64,000 nt of DNA from Paludibacteraceae bacterium (GCA_017527905.1 JAFXPK010000004.1:1-64000), one strand, 5' to 3'; numbered from the stretch's first letter, positions 37,101 through 52,100 are shown. The notes: a model not told the origin generated them from the sequence alone. Translations and numbers: made by a program.

Positions 37101-40100
37101 CGTCTGTGATGGTTACATCTGGCAAATTCCAGATCTCGATGATTGTGTCGGCCTCGCTTCTACATCCCTCCTTTTCACCTACGACGATGAATTGGGTTCT
37201 TCCCTTCAGGACGTCGCTCGCATAGTTGTTTCCGTTGCTCTTCAGTACGTTACGTTGACTGTCGAGCCATGAGAACGTCGTCTGATAGATTGAACCTGGC
37301 ACGACGTCTTCCGCGGTGAGCGCCACAGGATTGCCGTAGCATACCGCGCTGTCTGTGCTGATTCTAATATCAGGGTTTGGCTTCCATAAAATCCTATGCT
37401 TTACAGTGTCGGATACGCATCCATTCGCATCTTTTGCCAATGCGTAATAGGTGGTCGTGTCACTGAGCGTGATCTGGTGTGACGTGTTGCCTGCCACATT
37501 ACCGAACGATTGAGCGTTTCCGTCTCCAACTTCGCCCCAAATGTATGCGAGATTTGCATTGCTGGCCTTCAACTCGTCGGACTTCCCGTCACACAGTTTG
37601 GTCGGGTAGGTGAATTCGAATGTTGGCAACGGATTCACTTTCACGGTGATTTCGGCGGTGTCCAAACATTTGTTCACGTCGGTTCCGTATACGATGTACT
37701 TCTGTTCGCTGCTTGGTTGTACATCAATGGAATTTTGATCTCCGTATCCCTGCCATTCATACTTTTTGATGTTGGTGCCGCTTAATTTTTGGGCGGTAAG
37801 GATGATGTTGCTTCCGTAGCAAATAGACGTGTCTTTCTTGTTTCCGTCGAAGATGGCGATCTCAGGACGTTCCCAAATGTCCACGGGCTTGGTTGCTTTT
37901 GCCGTACATCCGTTGGTCGTTCCTTTTACTTCGTATGTGGTCTTTTGGGTCAATCCCTTGATGGTGTATGTGGCACGTGTGTCGGACGATCCTTCCCATA
38001 CGTAGGAGGTTGCGCCTGACGCTATGAGAGAGGCATCGTTGCCCTTACATACGAAGTCCGGACCTTCTATCTGCACGCTTGGATTTGGTTTCGTCTTCAA
38101 CTGAACTTCTCCTGTGGCCTTACATGATTGGTCGTTGATGGCGCGTACGATGAAGGTGGCGTCGCTCGTTAATGGAACTCTCAGATGCAGTTGCTCGCCG
38201 CTGATAAGGTCTGCCTTTGTGGAGTCTCCAACCTTGTAGAATTGGTGCGTGCTGGTGTTCTCCCACTCAAGATAGATGAGGTTGTTGCCATTGACGTACA
38301 CATCGCTGATGGAGTCTTGGCAATAGACCGTATCTCCTTTGACTGTCACTTTTGGCTTGGTGTGGGCGCTGAGGATGTATTGTCCTGTTGCAGGACAGTC
38401 GAACACGTTGGTCAGCGTAACCTTGTATAACTCATCTTTCTTCGGCGACACTTTCATGGTCATCTTGCCGTTGTTGGTGGTGACGGCGGTACCAGACACT
38501 TCCCATGTCGTCAGGTTTGTCTTTAATGCTTGTCCTGTCTTCTCGGAAGCTGTCAGTACGACACTGTCTCCTGTACAGATGAAGCTTGGTCCGTCAATCT
38601 CCACTTCAGGAGTTGGATTCACCGTATACTGTACTGGTATGGTTTGTTCGCATTGGATGCTTGTCATGGACTGTGAATAGTAGTTTATCGCTTTCACCTT
38701 ATCCGTGTATTCTCCAGTAGAACGTGCCTCGCTTTCTGTGAATTGCGATATGCTCGTCTTGTTGGTGGTGCCAGGCCAAATGTAGTAGTCCGCGGTGGCG
38801 CTTCCTGACTGCAGAGAGTATTTCTGCACATTGCCCTGACAGATGTTGTCATTCCACTGTAACTCAACCCTAGGGGTGTCTCGCATGACGATGATATCGG
38901 TGATGGTATCCCAACATGTCAAGTTGGTATTCACGTTATATCCTGCTATTGCACGAACTTTCATGTCGCTTGTGAAGTTGCTGATTTCCGCAGCGCTGGT
39001 CCTACTGATGTTCTCCCAATCTGTGGAGGTGAGTTTATCCCACATGTAGGATGAAGGCGTGCTTCCTGACGCATTGTGGTTGGCTTGCAAGTTGATTTTG
39101 CTTCCTTGACAAGCGATGGCAGGAACGTTCGTCTCAAGTATTGGACGCTTATGAACATTGATGGTGGCGAATGCCGTGTCTGTACACTCTGTCTCCGTGT
39201 CTGTGGTCACCACTCTGTACTCCGTTGTCTGGGTCGGATATGTGGTGATGGAGTGTGCACCTGCTTGGTTCGTCTCCGATGCGCTTGTGTTCCATTCGTA
39301 CTTGATGTCTTTGCCCGTAATCTCAGTTCTTGCGGTTAAGCTGATGTGGTCTTTCTCGCAGATGTCGCTATTAGCAGGCTCGATGAGAACCTTAGGCCTT
39401 GCGAATACGTGGATGTCGAATTGCAACTCGTTCACGCATCCGTTTTTGTCCGTTCCCTCAATGGTATAAGGGAATTGGTTGATGCTTGCGATGTTGCTTT
39501 CCGGTTTGAGTGTTTGAGCCAATCCTGGTGTATTGCTGCTGAGCCCATTTCCGTTCCATTTGTATTTGGAAGCGTCTGATCCGGCTCCCGATACACGGAT
39601 GGTCGTGCTTTCTCCTTGACATAATAGGGTGTCGCCTATGATCGTAAGATTTGGCTTCTCCCACTTGTGGATGGTGAATGGTGCGGATGTGTTTTCACAT
39701 TCCCTATTGGTGGTCACCTTCACTTTAATTGTCTTCTCGCTTACGTTGTTGTCCATCGTGACGGTATAGCTGCTGGCGGTTGCGCCTGCTACTTCAGAGT
39801 TGCCCTCTATCCATTGATATTGGTTCGGGTTAGAACCATTGACGACAACGCTGGTGTAGTTCTTGCTTTGACCCTCACAGATGTTCTTGTCTCCGTTGAT
39901 TGTGATGGCTGGCAATGGCTTAACGTTAACATTGGCGGTGCCTTTCCCTACGCATCCTTTCTCGTCTGTGACTTTGACAGGGAATTTGTAGGTGGACATC
40001 GTGTTGGTAAGAGGCAATGAGCGCACTGTCTGCGCATTGGTTGCTCCATCGATGTTGTGCTTGTCCCATGCGTAGGTGTAGCTTCCGTTTCCGCCACTAG

Positions 40101-43100
40101 CTGTGACTGTCAATTCCGCCTGACTGTTGTAGCAGATGGTGTCATCGTTGAACTTCGAGTTGACAGATGCTGTTACTTGTGGCAACTTCAACACTTTGAT
40201 CGTTGTGGAATCCAATTTGTCACAATTGTTCTTTGTCGCTGTCACGTAGAAGGTGGTGTCGCTGTTAATCTGCACGTTTACACTGCTATTGTGGCTGTCG
40301 ATTCCTCTCCATTGGAATGTGGCGGAAGGACTGGTTGCTGTGATCGTCGTGTAGTCACCCTCGCAGACTTCACTTGCTGCGCTGAACGAGATGCCAGGTC
40401 TCTCTTTCACGATCACCTTTTGGGTGGCTGTGCTATGACATCTTAATTGCTCGTTTGCCGAGATTTTATGGAGCTCTTCCGCCTCGACGATATACGTGGC
40501 GGATGCCGTTATCTTACTTATTGGATATTGGGCATTTTCTCCTAATCTGTTCTGAGCATCCAAATCACCCTTGTACCAAGTGTATTTGTAGTCGTTTAAA
40601 GGATCCTTCACTTCAAGGATGATGTCGTTTCCTTCACATTCGTAGATGTCGTCTTTCGTCTCCACGATAGGAAGTGCCATTATCTTCACATTGAACTTTG
40701 CGGTGTCCTTACATCCGTCCTTGGTTCCGACCAACCAGTAGTTTGTGTTGGTGTTTGGCTTCGGAGAGTAGGTCTCTTCTTTTGATCTGTTGCTCCATTG
40801 GAATTCTGTCGCGTCTCCGCTGCGGGTCAATATTACTGAATCGCCCAAGCAAATGGTTGCTTCACCTTCTTTCTTGTTGTTGATGAGCACAGTTGGCAAA
40901 TCTTTGACTGTGATGTCAAATTCCACGGTGTCTCGACATCCGTTGAATGTGATGGCTTCCACCTCGTAGCTCGTTGTTGTCAGAGGCTTAAGAGTGGTGT
41001 CGGATTCGTGGCCAACCGTCGTGCCGCCCAACCAGTTGTAGGTTCCTCCTGAGTTTCCGATGAGGGTGATACGAGTGTCTGCACCATAACAGATTTCCTT
41101 GTTACCGTTTGCTGTTATGATTGGCAATTGTTTTACTTTGACGCTTACTGTTTTCTTCTCTTCACAGTGTACACCGTCTGTGTATCCTTTGTTCACGACA
41201 ACGAGGAAGGAGGTGTCTTTGGTGATGACAGGACGGAATGTCTTCTCTGTTCCGATTGGAGTTGCATTCGCATCGTTCTCGTCACTCGTTTTATACCATT
41301 TGACGTCTTTGATATCGCCTGAGTTTTCCACGGTGAGTGTCGTAGTGGTGTTAGGACACACGTATGTCTCTCCCGTGATGGTGATCTTAGGTTTTGCGCT
41401 GACGGTCAATTGGGCGGTCTTGTCATTGACACATCCGTTCTTGTCCGTCACGGTCAGCGTGTATATCCTCTCTCCTGTTTGCTTAGGGGAGATGTGTACT
41501 GTGCCATCCGCATCGTAAGGACTAACGATACTGTTAGCATCCTTGTTCGCTTTCCATGAGTAGATGTTTGCGGTATTGCCGTTGTTGTACGTTTGATCGA
41601 ATGTTACGACAGGTGCGAATGCGGTGTCTTGTCCGATGCAGATGGATACTGGCGTGAAGTTCGCGATGGCTGGCAATGTGTGTGTCAGCACTTCCACTGT
41701 CGTGTCTTTCGGACAATTTTCCTTGGTTCCGGTCACATGTACATTGTATCTGTTTGTGACGTTAGGAATCGTCAATGTGGATCCGCCAAGTTGCTTGTTG
41801 TCGTTGCTGTAGGTCGATTCCGCATTCGTCTTCCATTCCCAGTTGTAGCTTACGCCCGTCTCGTCACTGTCGATGGTAAGCTTGGCGATCGTTCCGTAAC
41901 ATACGGTGTCTGGATTGACTTTGAATACCGGCGCATCCTTCTTCGTGATGGTGTAGTCCGCACTATCCTTACAAGACAATGTTGTCCCGTTGAGCGAATA
42001 GTCTTTGGTGACTACCACTCTGAAGGTGGAGTCTTGCACTATCGTTGGACGAATGGTTTTTCCACTTCCTGCGGAGCCATAAGCGTTATTGCCGATGTAA
42101 TACCATTCTTGGATGATGTCGTTTCCTGAGTTCCTCTCAGTCAGTGTGAGGGTTGCGCCCTTACATATTTCCTTGTCGTCCGTTCCATCCATCTCTCTGC
42201 TGATGCCTACGATCGGATTGCTGTGTACGCTGACTTTGACGGTCGTGTCTTTCTTGCAATTGTTGCCGTCGGTGACGGTCACCTTATAGTTAGCGTCCGA
42301 CTTGATTCCCTTGATATGGACAATTTCTTTGTCGTTGTCTCCGTCGATATTTTCGCCCTCCCATTTATAGATGGAGGCGTTGCTGGAGGCTTCGATACTG
42401 TCGTCGGTTCCATAACATACATCCTTGCTGCTTACGGTAATGGTAGGGAGTGGATGTACGGTTATGATGATGTTCGTGTCGTTGACACATCCGTTTGTGG
42501 TGGTTGCGGTTACTTTGAATGTGTGATTTTGGTCAGCTCCTGTTGTGTTGGTCATCTTCTGGTTGTTGTCCAAGTATCCTGCGTCGAGGCCTTCCCATTT
42601 AACGGAAATGCCTGGTTCCACGGATGCGCTCATTCTCACGTCGGTGCCGCTACATACGATGTTCCCTGGGGTCGTTGTCGCCAAGATCTTAGGCTTAGGA
42701 GTCATAGTGATGGCGATGGATTCTTCCTCGCATTCACATCCGTTGACGTCCGTTCCTGCCACATGTAGTTCAACGTTTCCTTTGATATCGCTGATCGTCA
42801 CGTGATCATTGTCCAATGTCATTGTGGCGTTGTTTTTGGTCTGATCCGATAGCCATGCCGTGTATGGATTGCTTCCATTCGCTGATGTTATGCCCGACAG
42901 CGTGTAGGTGCCTTCCATGTTCTCGCAGATGGCGCTAGGACCCTCGATGGTGATCTTTTCAGGTATGTTGATGCCAACGGTTACATGAGCCTGACTCTTA
43001 CATTTCATTGCGTCGGTGAGTGTGACGGTATAGGTCGTCTTCTTGCTAGGTTGGTCAGTTATCTGTCCGCTGGTCGCTTGTGCGTCATGTTTCCATTCCC

Positions 43101-46100
43101 AAGTGAATAGGCTTGGGTTTCCGTTCGCATGCTGATAGTTAGCGATGATTGTGATGTCATTTTTGTTCGAACATACAACAGGATTATTTGTGATGTCGAT
43201 ATTATCAGCATTCAGGATCTGGGTCTTGATGGTTGGAAGGTCGAGGTTGGTTACTTTGACGGTTCCTTCCTTCTCACATTCGTTCAGTACGGCTTTGTAG
43301 TGATAGGTGGTGTCATTGTTGGTGATGACCTTGTCGCCTATCCATTGAGAACCACCTTGACTACCGTTTGGCCAGATATAGTAATCCGCTTCCGAGTTGC
43401 GACCGATTCGCAGTGTGGCGAACTCTCCTTTGCAGACGACCGTATCAGGTATGTCCGCCTTAGGATTTGGCTTGTTGGTGACTATGACGTCATCCGATTT
43501 GTTGGTACAACCCGTCTCATCCGTTACCGTAACAACGACTATGTACGGGGTTTGAGTGTCTGTTGTGTCGACGCCATTGATAGTTATCTTATTTCCATCG
43601 ATGGTCGTGTTGACATTGTTGGTCGATCCGTTCTTCTTGACATCCCATACGTATTGGGTGATCGTTTTGTCGGATGTGGCGGTCAATTTGGCGTTCTTGC
43701 CTACGCAGACCGCATTGTCTCCTGAGATGTTTACGCTAGGTTGTGCTAGACCCTTGATCGTATAACTCATGCTGTTTGAACAGCCTGTGTTGTTGTCTCT
43801 TACCTTAACCCTATGCGTTTGGCTTAGGGTGGTGCTGACGGTTACATCCAGTTTCTCGGTCTGGTCGTTTGCCGTGTTGTTGTCCCATGCGAAGTCGAAA
43901 TCTCTTCCTGAGGTGTTCTCTATTGCATGGAATACTGCAGGAGAATGTGTTTGAGCTACGAGAGACACTTCGTCTCCGACGCAAGAGAAGGTGGTGTCGT
44001 GGCTTGTCCTTTTCCCGCCTATCGCATCGATTCCGATGGTAGGAAGGTCATTGACCCAAACAGTGATCTCTGCTGTGTCAATACAGTTGCCGTCCACGCC
44101 CTCCACATAATATGTCTTGGTGCTGGTCAACGCTTCCGAGTAGGATGAACCTGTCGCATAGACGGTTCCATTCTCGTCCATCCATCTAAAGACTTTAGCT
44201 CCGGATACGTTAATGGTTTTTCTTCCGTCCTCCTTGCATCGTATGGTGTCGTTGCTTATAATGTTTGGCTTATTCTCCTTCTTCAGTTTCTTTCCTACGA
44301 GTTCACTGTAGCAAGTCGAGTTGGCAGGAAGCTCACGCACGAAGATTTCCATGGTAGGGAAATCTTTCGTGATTTCCACAGAAACCTCGGAACTGTCGGT
44401 GCCGCTTACTGTCAGCGTGATGTCTTTGGTGCCTACATGAACCGTGTTCAGTCCTGGCTTTAATCTAGTATTTCCATTGTCGACATACCACACGTAGTTC
44501 GAGCCTTGTTGTCCGCTGGCAATCCATTTGACGGTGTTCCCCTCGCATGGTGCACCTATCGACTGGATGCTTGGCTTCGGTTGTGGAATGACGGATAAGG
44601 CTACGGTGTCTCTTGTCGTACAGATTCCGTCCGTCGCTTCGACAATATACTTCGTGTTTCTGCTTGGTTGCTGTGTAATCTTGCTCTCTTTTGTCCTCAC
44701 ATTGCTTGCTGGCTCGGAGGAGAGGCTGTTTGCCCCTTCTGTCCAGGAGTAATTGTATGCGGTGTTTGACGTAGCCGTGGCTATAGCTGTGCCGCCTGCG
44801 CAGATGCTGATTTTCTTGGTGAGTGTGAATTCAGGTTTTGGTATGACGGTCACGATGGCACTGTCTTTTTTCGTACATCCGTTTGCGGTGGCGGTCACCT
44901 TGAATTGCGTGTCTTTGTTCAGCAATTTGGTCACATACCTGGTGTTGATCGCAGTCTCGGTCTGCTCGTTGTTTGTCCATTCCCAGTCATACTGAGCCTC
45001 GCTCGGCTGATTGATCTCAACGGTTATATTTTCTCCTGCGCACTTGCTTGTCCAGGTGATGTCTGTGTTAGGATACTCGTTGACCGTTAACTCGTAGACG
45101 GCTTCTCCCTTACATCCATCAGGTGTCTCTCCTACGATTTTGAATGTCTCGTTGGCTGTCAGTATGTTTTCCGCGACGTCAAATGTGTTGCCATTGCTGC
45201 CGGTCAGATGGGATGGGGTAGTGGTCCATGTGTAGGTCTTATCTCCCTCTCCGTCATCACTTCTGACTTGCAGATGGAGCGGGGAATTCTTGCAAATGCT
45301 TCCGCTTCCGTTGATGTCAAAGTTTTGTCCATTGTCTCCACTGACTCTGACAATCGGATTGCCCAGCACAGTCAGTTTGTATTGTTGCGTGTTGGAACAA
45401 CCTCCGACAGGGTCAGTCACAGTTACGGAGTAGGTCATGTCTCCTGTCGTGTTCGGCTCAGGAGAGTAGGAATTGCTGCCTTCCGTTCCATTCCAACTCC
45501 ATACCAGACCGCTGCCCTGAGCGTTGGCGGTGATTTTAATTCCTTGGGTGCCAAGACATATCTTTCCTGCATTGTTCGCTCCGTTGGCGTTTATACCTTC
45601 TGTGGCGAACGTGATGCTTGGTTTAGGCTTGATTTCTCCTACTGTTATCACATCCTCTTTGCCACAACCATTCTTGTATCCGATGATCTCGAACCCGGAG
45701 GTTTTGTATTGATCGATGAGATTGAACGGTAACGTTCTGGACGGACCTGTTGTCTTTTGGTCGAATTTCCAGTATACGGATGTCACGTTTGGTATGGTGA
45801 CTGTTTTGTCAGTTCCTTCGCAGACGATGATCTCAGGTGTGGTGAATTCCGGAGATGGCTTGACCGTTACTTGGTGCTCAACGGATTCACTACAACCGTT
45901 AGCGTTAGTCGCTACGACTGTGATGACCACAGTAATATCCGTCGTCCCGTTGTTGGTGAACGTTGGCTCGATCTCAGTTCCAGTTGCAGTTTTGTCTGTC
46001 CCGTTGTCTTTCCATTTCCATGTGAAGGTGACTGCTTGGTTAGAGTTGCTTTTATCCTCTGCGCTCAGTGTCAACTTGCTTCCTGCGCAGATGGTCTTGT

Positions 46101-49100
46101 CACCCTTTACGATGAAGTTCGGAGATGCAATGACGTTTACGCTTATTGTGGTGTCTTTGTAACATCCTCCATGTGCTTCGTTGTATGAACCTCTCACGAT
46201 GTACTTGTGAACGCCTGTCGCATTAGGTTTGACAGTGGCTGATCCTTGTCCATTGTCGGTAAGGCCATTGCCTCTTGTCCACTCGTAAGTGTCTGCTCCT
46301 CCGACTTGGAGTGTGGTCTCTTTCCCGAAGCAGATAGTCGCATCGCCAGATACGGTCAGCGTTGGTTTGGCGTTACCTGTCACATTGACGGTCTTAGGCT
46401 CCGACGTACATCCGTCTTTGGTCGCTGTCAGTTGATATACCTTTAGTGCTTCATTCAATATTTCGGTATGGTTCGTTCCGTTTGCCGTTTTCTCTTGGCC
46501 GTTTTCTGTCCACTTCCACTCGTAAGTGTCCGCATTTCCGCCAGGGCGAACCTTGACTGTCGCGTAGTCTCCGATACAAGCGGAGGTGTCTTTCGCATCG
46601 AATGTAGGATATTCCTTCGTGTTGATGGTGTAAGTTGTTGTGCCAGGACATCCCTTTACGCTTGTTCCGCTAAGCTTTATGGTCGTGTTCCCTGTGACGG
46701 TGATGGTGGCGAGGCTATCATGCAAGCTGGATTGGACTGTAAGTCCGCTAATCGAATTGCCATCAGGGTCTGTCCATCTGTAATTGCTGCCACCTCCGTT
46801 GCCTGCTACCAAATTTACAGTTTTAGAGTGATTAGGGTGTTTGTTGTCCGCACAGATGGTAGTGTCTCCGTCCGACTTTCCGTTGATGGTGAGGATCGGA
46901 TTCCTGTTGACGGTGATTTTCAATGTGTCGCTGCCCGTACAGAAGTTGCCGTCAGTGACGGTTACAATGCAGGTGAGGTCATTGTCTGGTGACAATGTTT
47001 GCTCGTAATCGGTCGAAGAGGAGGTGTTCCATGTGTAGGTTCCTCCTGAAACGTATGGTTCTGCGACTTTGGTCGTGATGGAGTTTCCTTCGCATATCTC
47101 AACCTCTTTCAAGTCTTCCCAATTTGTGCCGGTCAACAATTTGACGGATGGATTTCCTGCTACTACAAGTTTGTGTGGCTTCTTGGTGTCGCATGCGCCA
47201 TTGCTTACCACGGCTATGTAATCGTAGGTGCCCTCTTTCACGGATTCCAGGGAAAGAACGCCATTGGAGACGCTAATGTCTCCGCTGGTTGCGGTCACCT
47301 CTTCACCGATTGTCGAGTTGTCGTATTTATACCATTTGACATCGAATTGGGTGCTGGTTGCGGCGATGATGTCCACATTTGAGCCGGCACACGCTTTTGT
47401 GACGCCAGTGACGCTCAAGTCAGGTGCTATTAGCGGATCCACCACAATGATCTCTTCCACGGAAACACATCCGTTCTTGTCGGTTCCTTTTACGCTAAAC
47501 GTTGTGGATTGCGAGATGGTTTCTTCTATGTGGTCCGTAAGTGTGTATGGTGCGGCGAAATCATGGGTGATGCTTCCGTCTTTCCATACGATTTGTTTCA
47601 TGAGTGAATCTGCATTGACGTTGATGGTCACGCTCTCATTCTCACATACTGTGCCGGCAGATAATGTTAAGACCGGTAACTTATTGTACAGAATGCTGTT
47701 GTCGGCTTGGGTCGTACATCCGTTCTTGTCTGTGACTAACAATGAGAAGGCGGTAGTCTCGAAGATGACGCCTTGCGCCGTGTCGGACTTTCCTCCTTGT
47801 GGCGACCATTGGTAGGTGTAGTCGCTTATCTTTTTGTTCTGGTTGTTTGCGTCAGGTACTGCGTAAATTTTGAATGAGTCGTTTTCGCAGACGACCCTGT
47901 CTCCACCGATCGTGAACTTGAAGTCTGGATATACGTTGATGGTATCCGTTGCCTCGCCTTTACATTTGTCGGTGTATGCTTTGGCCGTGAAATACGATTG
48001 AGCGTAGATGGCTCCTGTGTTTGTGTAGCTCAGGTTGTGCGTTTCCCCTGGTGCGAAGTTGGCGGACTCCCATTCCCATCTTTGGATTATCGCATTGCTG
48101 TTTTTGTTGAAGGCGATTAGGTTGGTTGCCGTTCCGCTACATACGGAGTCTTCTCCTGTGATGTATACGACAGGAATAGGGTCTGCGACGATTGTCTTTT
48201 CCGCGGACGACACACAAGTGAGGTTCCCTCCGTCTGTCAATATGTAGTTGTGCGTCTCTGTTCCGGTGACTTTATATGTCGTCGTTGTAGCTACTGACGG
48301 GTGTATGGAGTCGTATTCGAATTTGTAGACAACGCTCTTGTAGGCGTCTGTGTATGGGGTGTAATCGTTTTGTCCTTTCTCCTTGTATCCCCATGTGTAG
48401 TTCAGGGATATGGACTGAGGATCTTTCTCATAAGAGGCAAGCATGGTGAGTGTGTCGTTCTCGCATACCGCATTTTTCGATGCAAGTATGGATATGGATG
48501 GTTTCTTCTTTACGATGATGCCCTTTTCTCTCTCATCCGTACATCCATCTTTGTTCGTGATGGTCAGTTTAATGCTGGTCATGCTCAGTAAGGCGTTCTT
48601 CGAGAAGTTGCGCGTGTTGTCTCCTGTGCTCCACAAATAGTCCTTTACGTTGGCATCGTCTATTCCGTCCGCTTGCAGATTCATGACATCGTTCTCGCAA
48701 TAGGTCGTGTTGCCTTTGATGGAGAATGATGGTTTTGCCTTGATTGGTATGATCGTGTCTTTCAACTTTGAAGGACATCCGTTTTCGTATCCGATCACAC
48801 CGAGTCTGTATTGGCTCGTCTCGGTATAATTGCCGTCCGTGTATTTCGTGTTCACTTCATCTGCGAAAATCGTGTCGTTTCCGGCGCTCCATCTGTACCA
48901 TCTGTAGTTCGCTGCTCCGTCGACTGTGGCTACGATTTCCTCGCCTTGGCATACAGGAGGTGCGATGACGGTGATTTTAGGTTCCGGATAGACGATGACG
49001 GTAGCTTCCGCTGTGGCAGGACAATCGGATCCGTTTTGTGCCTTCACGAAGAATATGGTGGTGTCGTTCAGAACCACATCTCCTGGGTTGGTGACAACGG

Positions 49101-52100
49101 TGCCTTCTCCCGTGCGCTTCTTGTCGAATATTCTCCATTCTATGTTTTTGAGTGCGCCTCCATTTTGGGAGATGTTTCTGACGCTGATGTTGGTCGCCTT
49201 GCCTCCCTTACATACTGGGTTTGCTCCGTCGATCGTCAGCGTTGGATTGTCGTTGATCGTGATGGTGTGTGTCGCCGTTCCAGGGCAATTCTTTTCGTTG
49301 TATCCTGTCACTTGGAACACTTGGCTTGTGCCGATTGGTGCGACGATTACTGTGTCGTTATCCTTTCCTAGACCTGTCCAAAGGTATTTTTTCCCTGCGG
49401 CTGTTCCGCTTGCCACCAATTGGGCGGTGTCTCCGTAGCAGACCTCTTTCCGTCCTTTGATGGTGATGGTTGGCTCTTTGTATACATGTACGGTCTTGGT
49501 GTTGGATCCTTCGCATCCGTCCTTCGTTCCTCGTACGATATATTTGATTTCTGTGTCTTGTGTATAGTTGGCCTCCTCTGTCAATGGGTTAGTGCTCCCT
49601 ATTGTGGTGGTCGCTGAGGAAATGACTTTCTCCCAGTTGTAGGATTCCGCGCCGGCGGCGGTGAGGGAGATGTTGCTGTGGTTGCAGACGATGGTGTCGC
49701 CCGCAATGGTGATGGTCGGAGGTGTCTTGAGGTATATGGACACTTGTGCACTCTTCTCACATCCGTTCTCGTCCTTTCCTTTTACGATGTAACTGGTTTG
49801 TGCGTTGATGCCTGTAACTCTAATGGTATCGTTGTTCCTTCTCTTGGAGATGTCGCTATAGCTGGATGCTGGGAGTTCTGCTCCCGATTCGGTGTACCAG
49901 TGGCATTCTGTCAAGGCTATGGTGTCCCCATCTTTTACGATGACTGCTCTTATCGTGTCGGTGCCGCCAGGACAAACCTTACCGTTCTTGGCCTCTACGA
50001 TGACTCTTGGCAATGGATGCACGGTTATTGGCACCTCTTTTCTCGCGGAGCAATTCTTTTTGTTCGTGACCGTGACGCCATATGTGGTGGATGTGTTCGG
50101 CTTGGCCGTCATAGTGGCTGTCGTCGTGTGGTTGGCGTCTGTCCATTGGTAGGTATTCGCACCTGGATAGTCGGCTTGCGGATATACGTTAGATGGATAT
50201 ATGGTCGTGTCTTGGGCTTGGAGGGTGATGGTTCCTCCACTACATATCTCGGTGTCTCCTGTGATTTTGATGCCTGGCACGCTGTCTTTGACCACTGGTT
50301 TGCTGATGGTGGTTTGACATGACACGCTGTTGTAGTTGTTGCGGACAATTACGTGTAGGCTATCATAAGAGGAAGCGATGGATTTGGTATATGGTATCTT
50401 GTGGAATTCAGTGGTTCCTTCCTCCTCAATCTTGGCTTCGTCGCCGCCATAGATGGAGATAGTCACGTTGTCCCCCTTGCAGACAGGTGCCAGGTCGGGG
50501 ATGATTGGACTAGGTTTTTCCCTAACCACCACCTGCTTGTCTATGTATGAAGAACATCCGTGTTCGTTTGTTCCGTAGAGTCGGTAGAGGTAATCGTCGC
50601 TACCGATTCTCGAAGCATGTTTGTGCTTGATGGTGAGGCTGTCGACCATGCTTCCTGCGCTGGTGGTGTCGGTGGCGTTGATGAGTCGTTCTTGGTCATT
50701 TGAGACGCTGTACCACATATAGCTCTTCTTTTGCTGCTCTCCGTCTCCTGCTCCCGTTGCCCTTAGGGTGATAGGATCGTTCACGCAGATTTCGTCTCCG
50801 CCCACAATTGCCAGATCCGGTTTCTTCATCACGTTGACTTGAATGGAGTCTTTTGTGACACACCCGTTGTTGGCTTCCGCTGAAATGTAGTATAGTGTGG
50901 TGTCTTGAGGGCTCACCGTGTTGTTCGCGGTGTTCTTCAAGTCGCTCCACGTCCATTTGCTTATGCCCAGATGTGTGGTCTCCGATGCTGTCAGGTTGGC
51001 GTTCTCCGCTTCGCAGATATCCACCTGCTTAGGCCTCCTGTCCATGTATGTGTTGTGTCCCGTTCCGGATGCGTTGATGGTTGGAATGGGTTTTGTTGTC
51101 ACGTCGAATTCCTTGTTGTAGTGGCATTTGTAGCCGTTTTCATCTTGCAGGATGTCGACATATATGTGCATTGTCCCTGTAGGTGTGAGGTTCAATAGGG
51201 ATGCATTGTACCCCACGCCGGATTGGATGTTGGTTTTATTTCCTCCTTCGACGGTGTACCAGTTGTATTCATTCTCCGGATCGTTGTAATTGGAGATTTG
51301 TAGAGTGGTTGACTCTCCCAAACAGACATCTGTCACACCATCTATGCTGATTTCCTCTCTTGGAGATACGCTAATCTCCTCCGTATAGGAGGCATGACAT
51401 CCTTTCTTCGTGTAGATGTCCAATGTTACCGTGTAGCGGCCCTTGTTCTGCTGGTTATATTCTAGGACGTAGGTCGGTGTGCTGTCTTTCCCGGCTTCGT
51501 ATGTGGTTTTTTGGTAAGTGATGTTGTGTCCGTCTGTGCAGGTCCATACATACTTCGTGATGGTGTCTGGCTCGATGGTGTCGCCGCTTTGTTGTTTAAT
51601 CGGCTTGATGAAGGATTCGTTGACGAAGGATACCTCGTTATCACAGGAGATATTCTTGCTGAACTTCGCTCCTAATGGCTCTTTCGCTAATTGCACGATG
51701 CCGTAAATTTGGGAGCAGTCTTCGTCGTCACCGCTCATGGCGCATATATAGTCCATGTTCTCCTGTATCGCGGCACGATCCACGTATGCTATGTTCGGGT
51801 AGTTCGGGTCGGTTTGGAGGGATACGCCTTCTCCCGTGTACCAGTTGTAGAAGGTGAAGCCCGTTGGGGCGGTAATGGTGATTTTGTCGTTTTCAGGACA
51901 GTTGTCCACTAACATTTCCATCTTCTTCGTGCAGGCGGTGAAGTAACAATAGGCGCGGTGACCTCCCGCTGTCGGCTTGATTTTGGCCGGGTAGCTTCCT
52001 CCACATCCAACGGATTGAGGTGTCCCATATGCCGTTGCGACATTAGACCATTGCCTGTTTCCTGCAATTCCATCTATGTTATCGATGATTCTTTTTTGTT

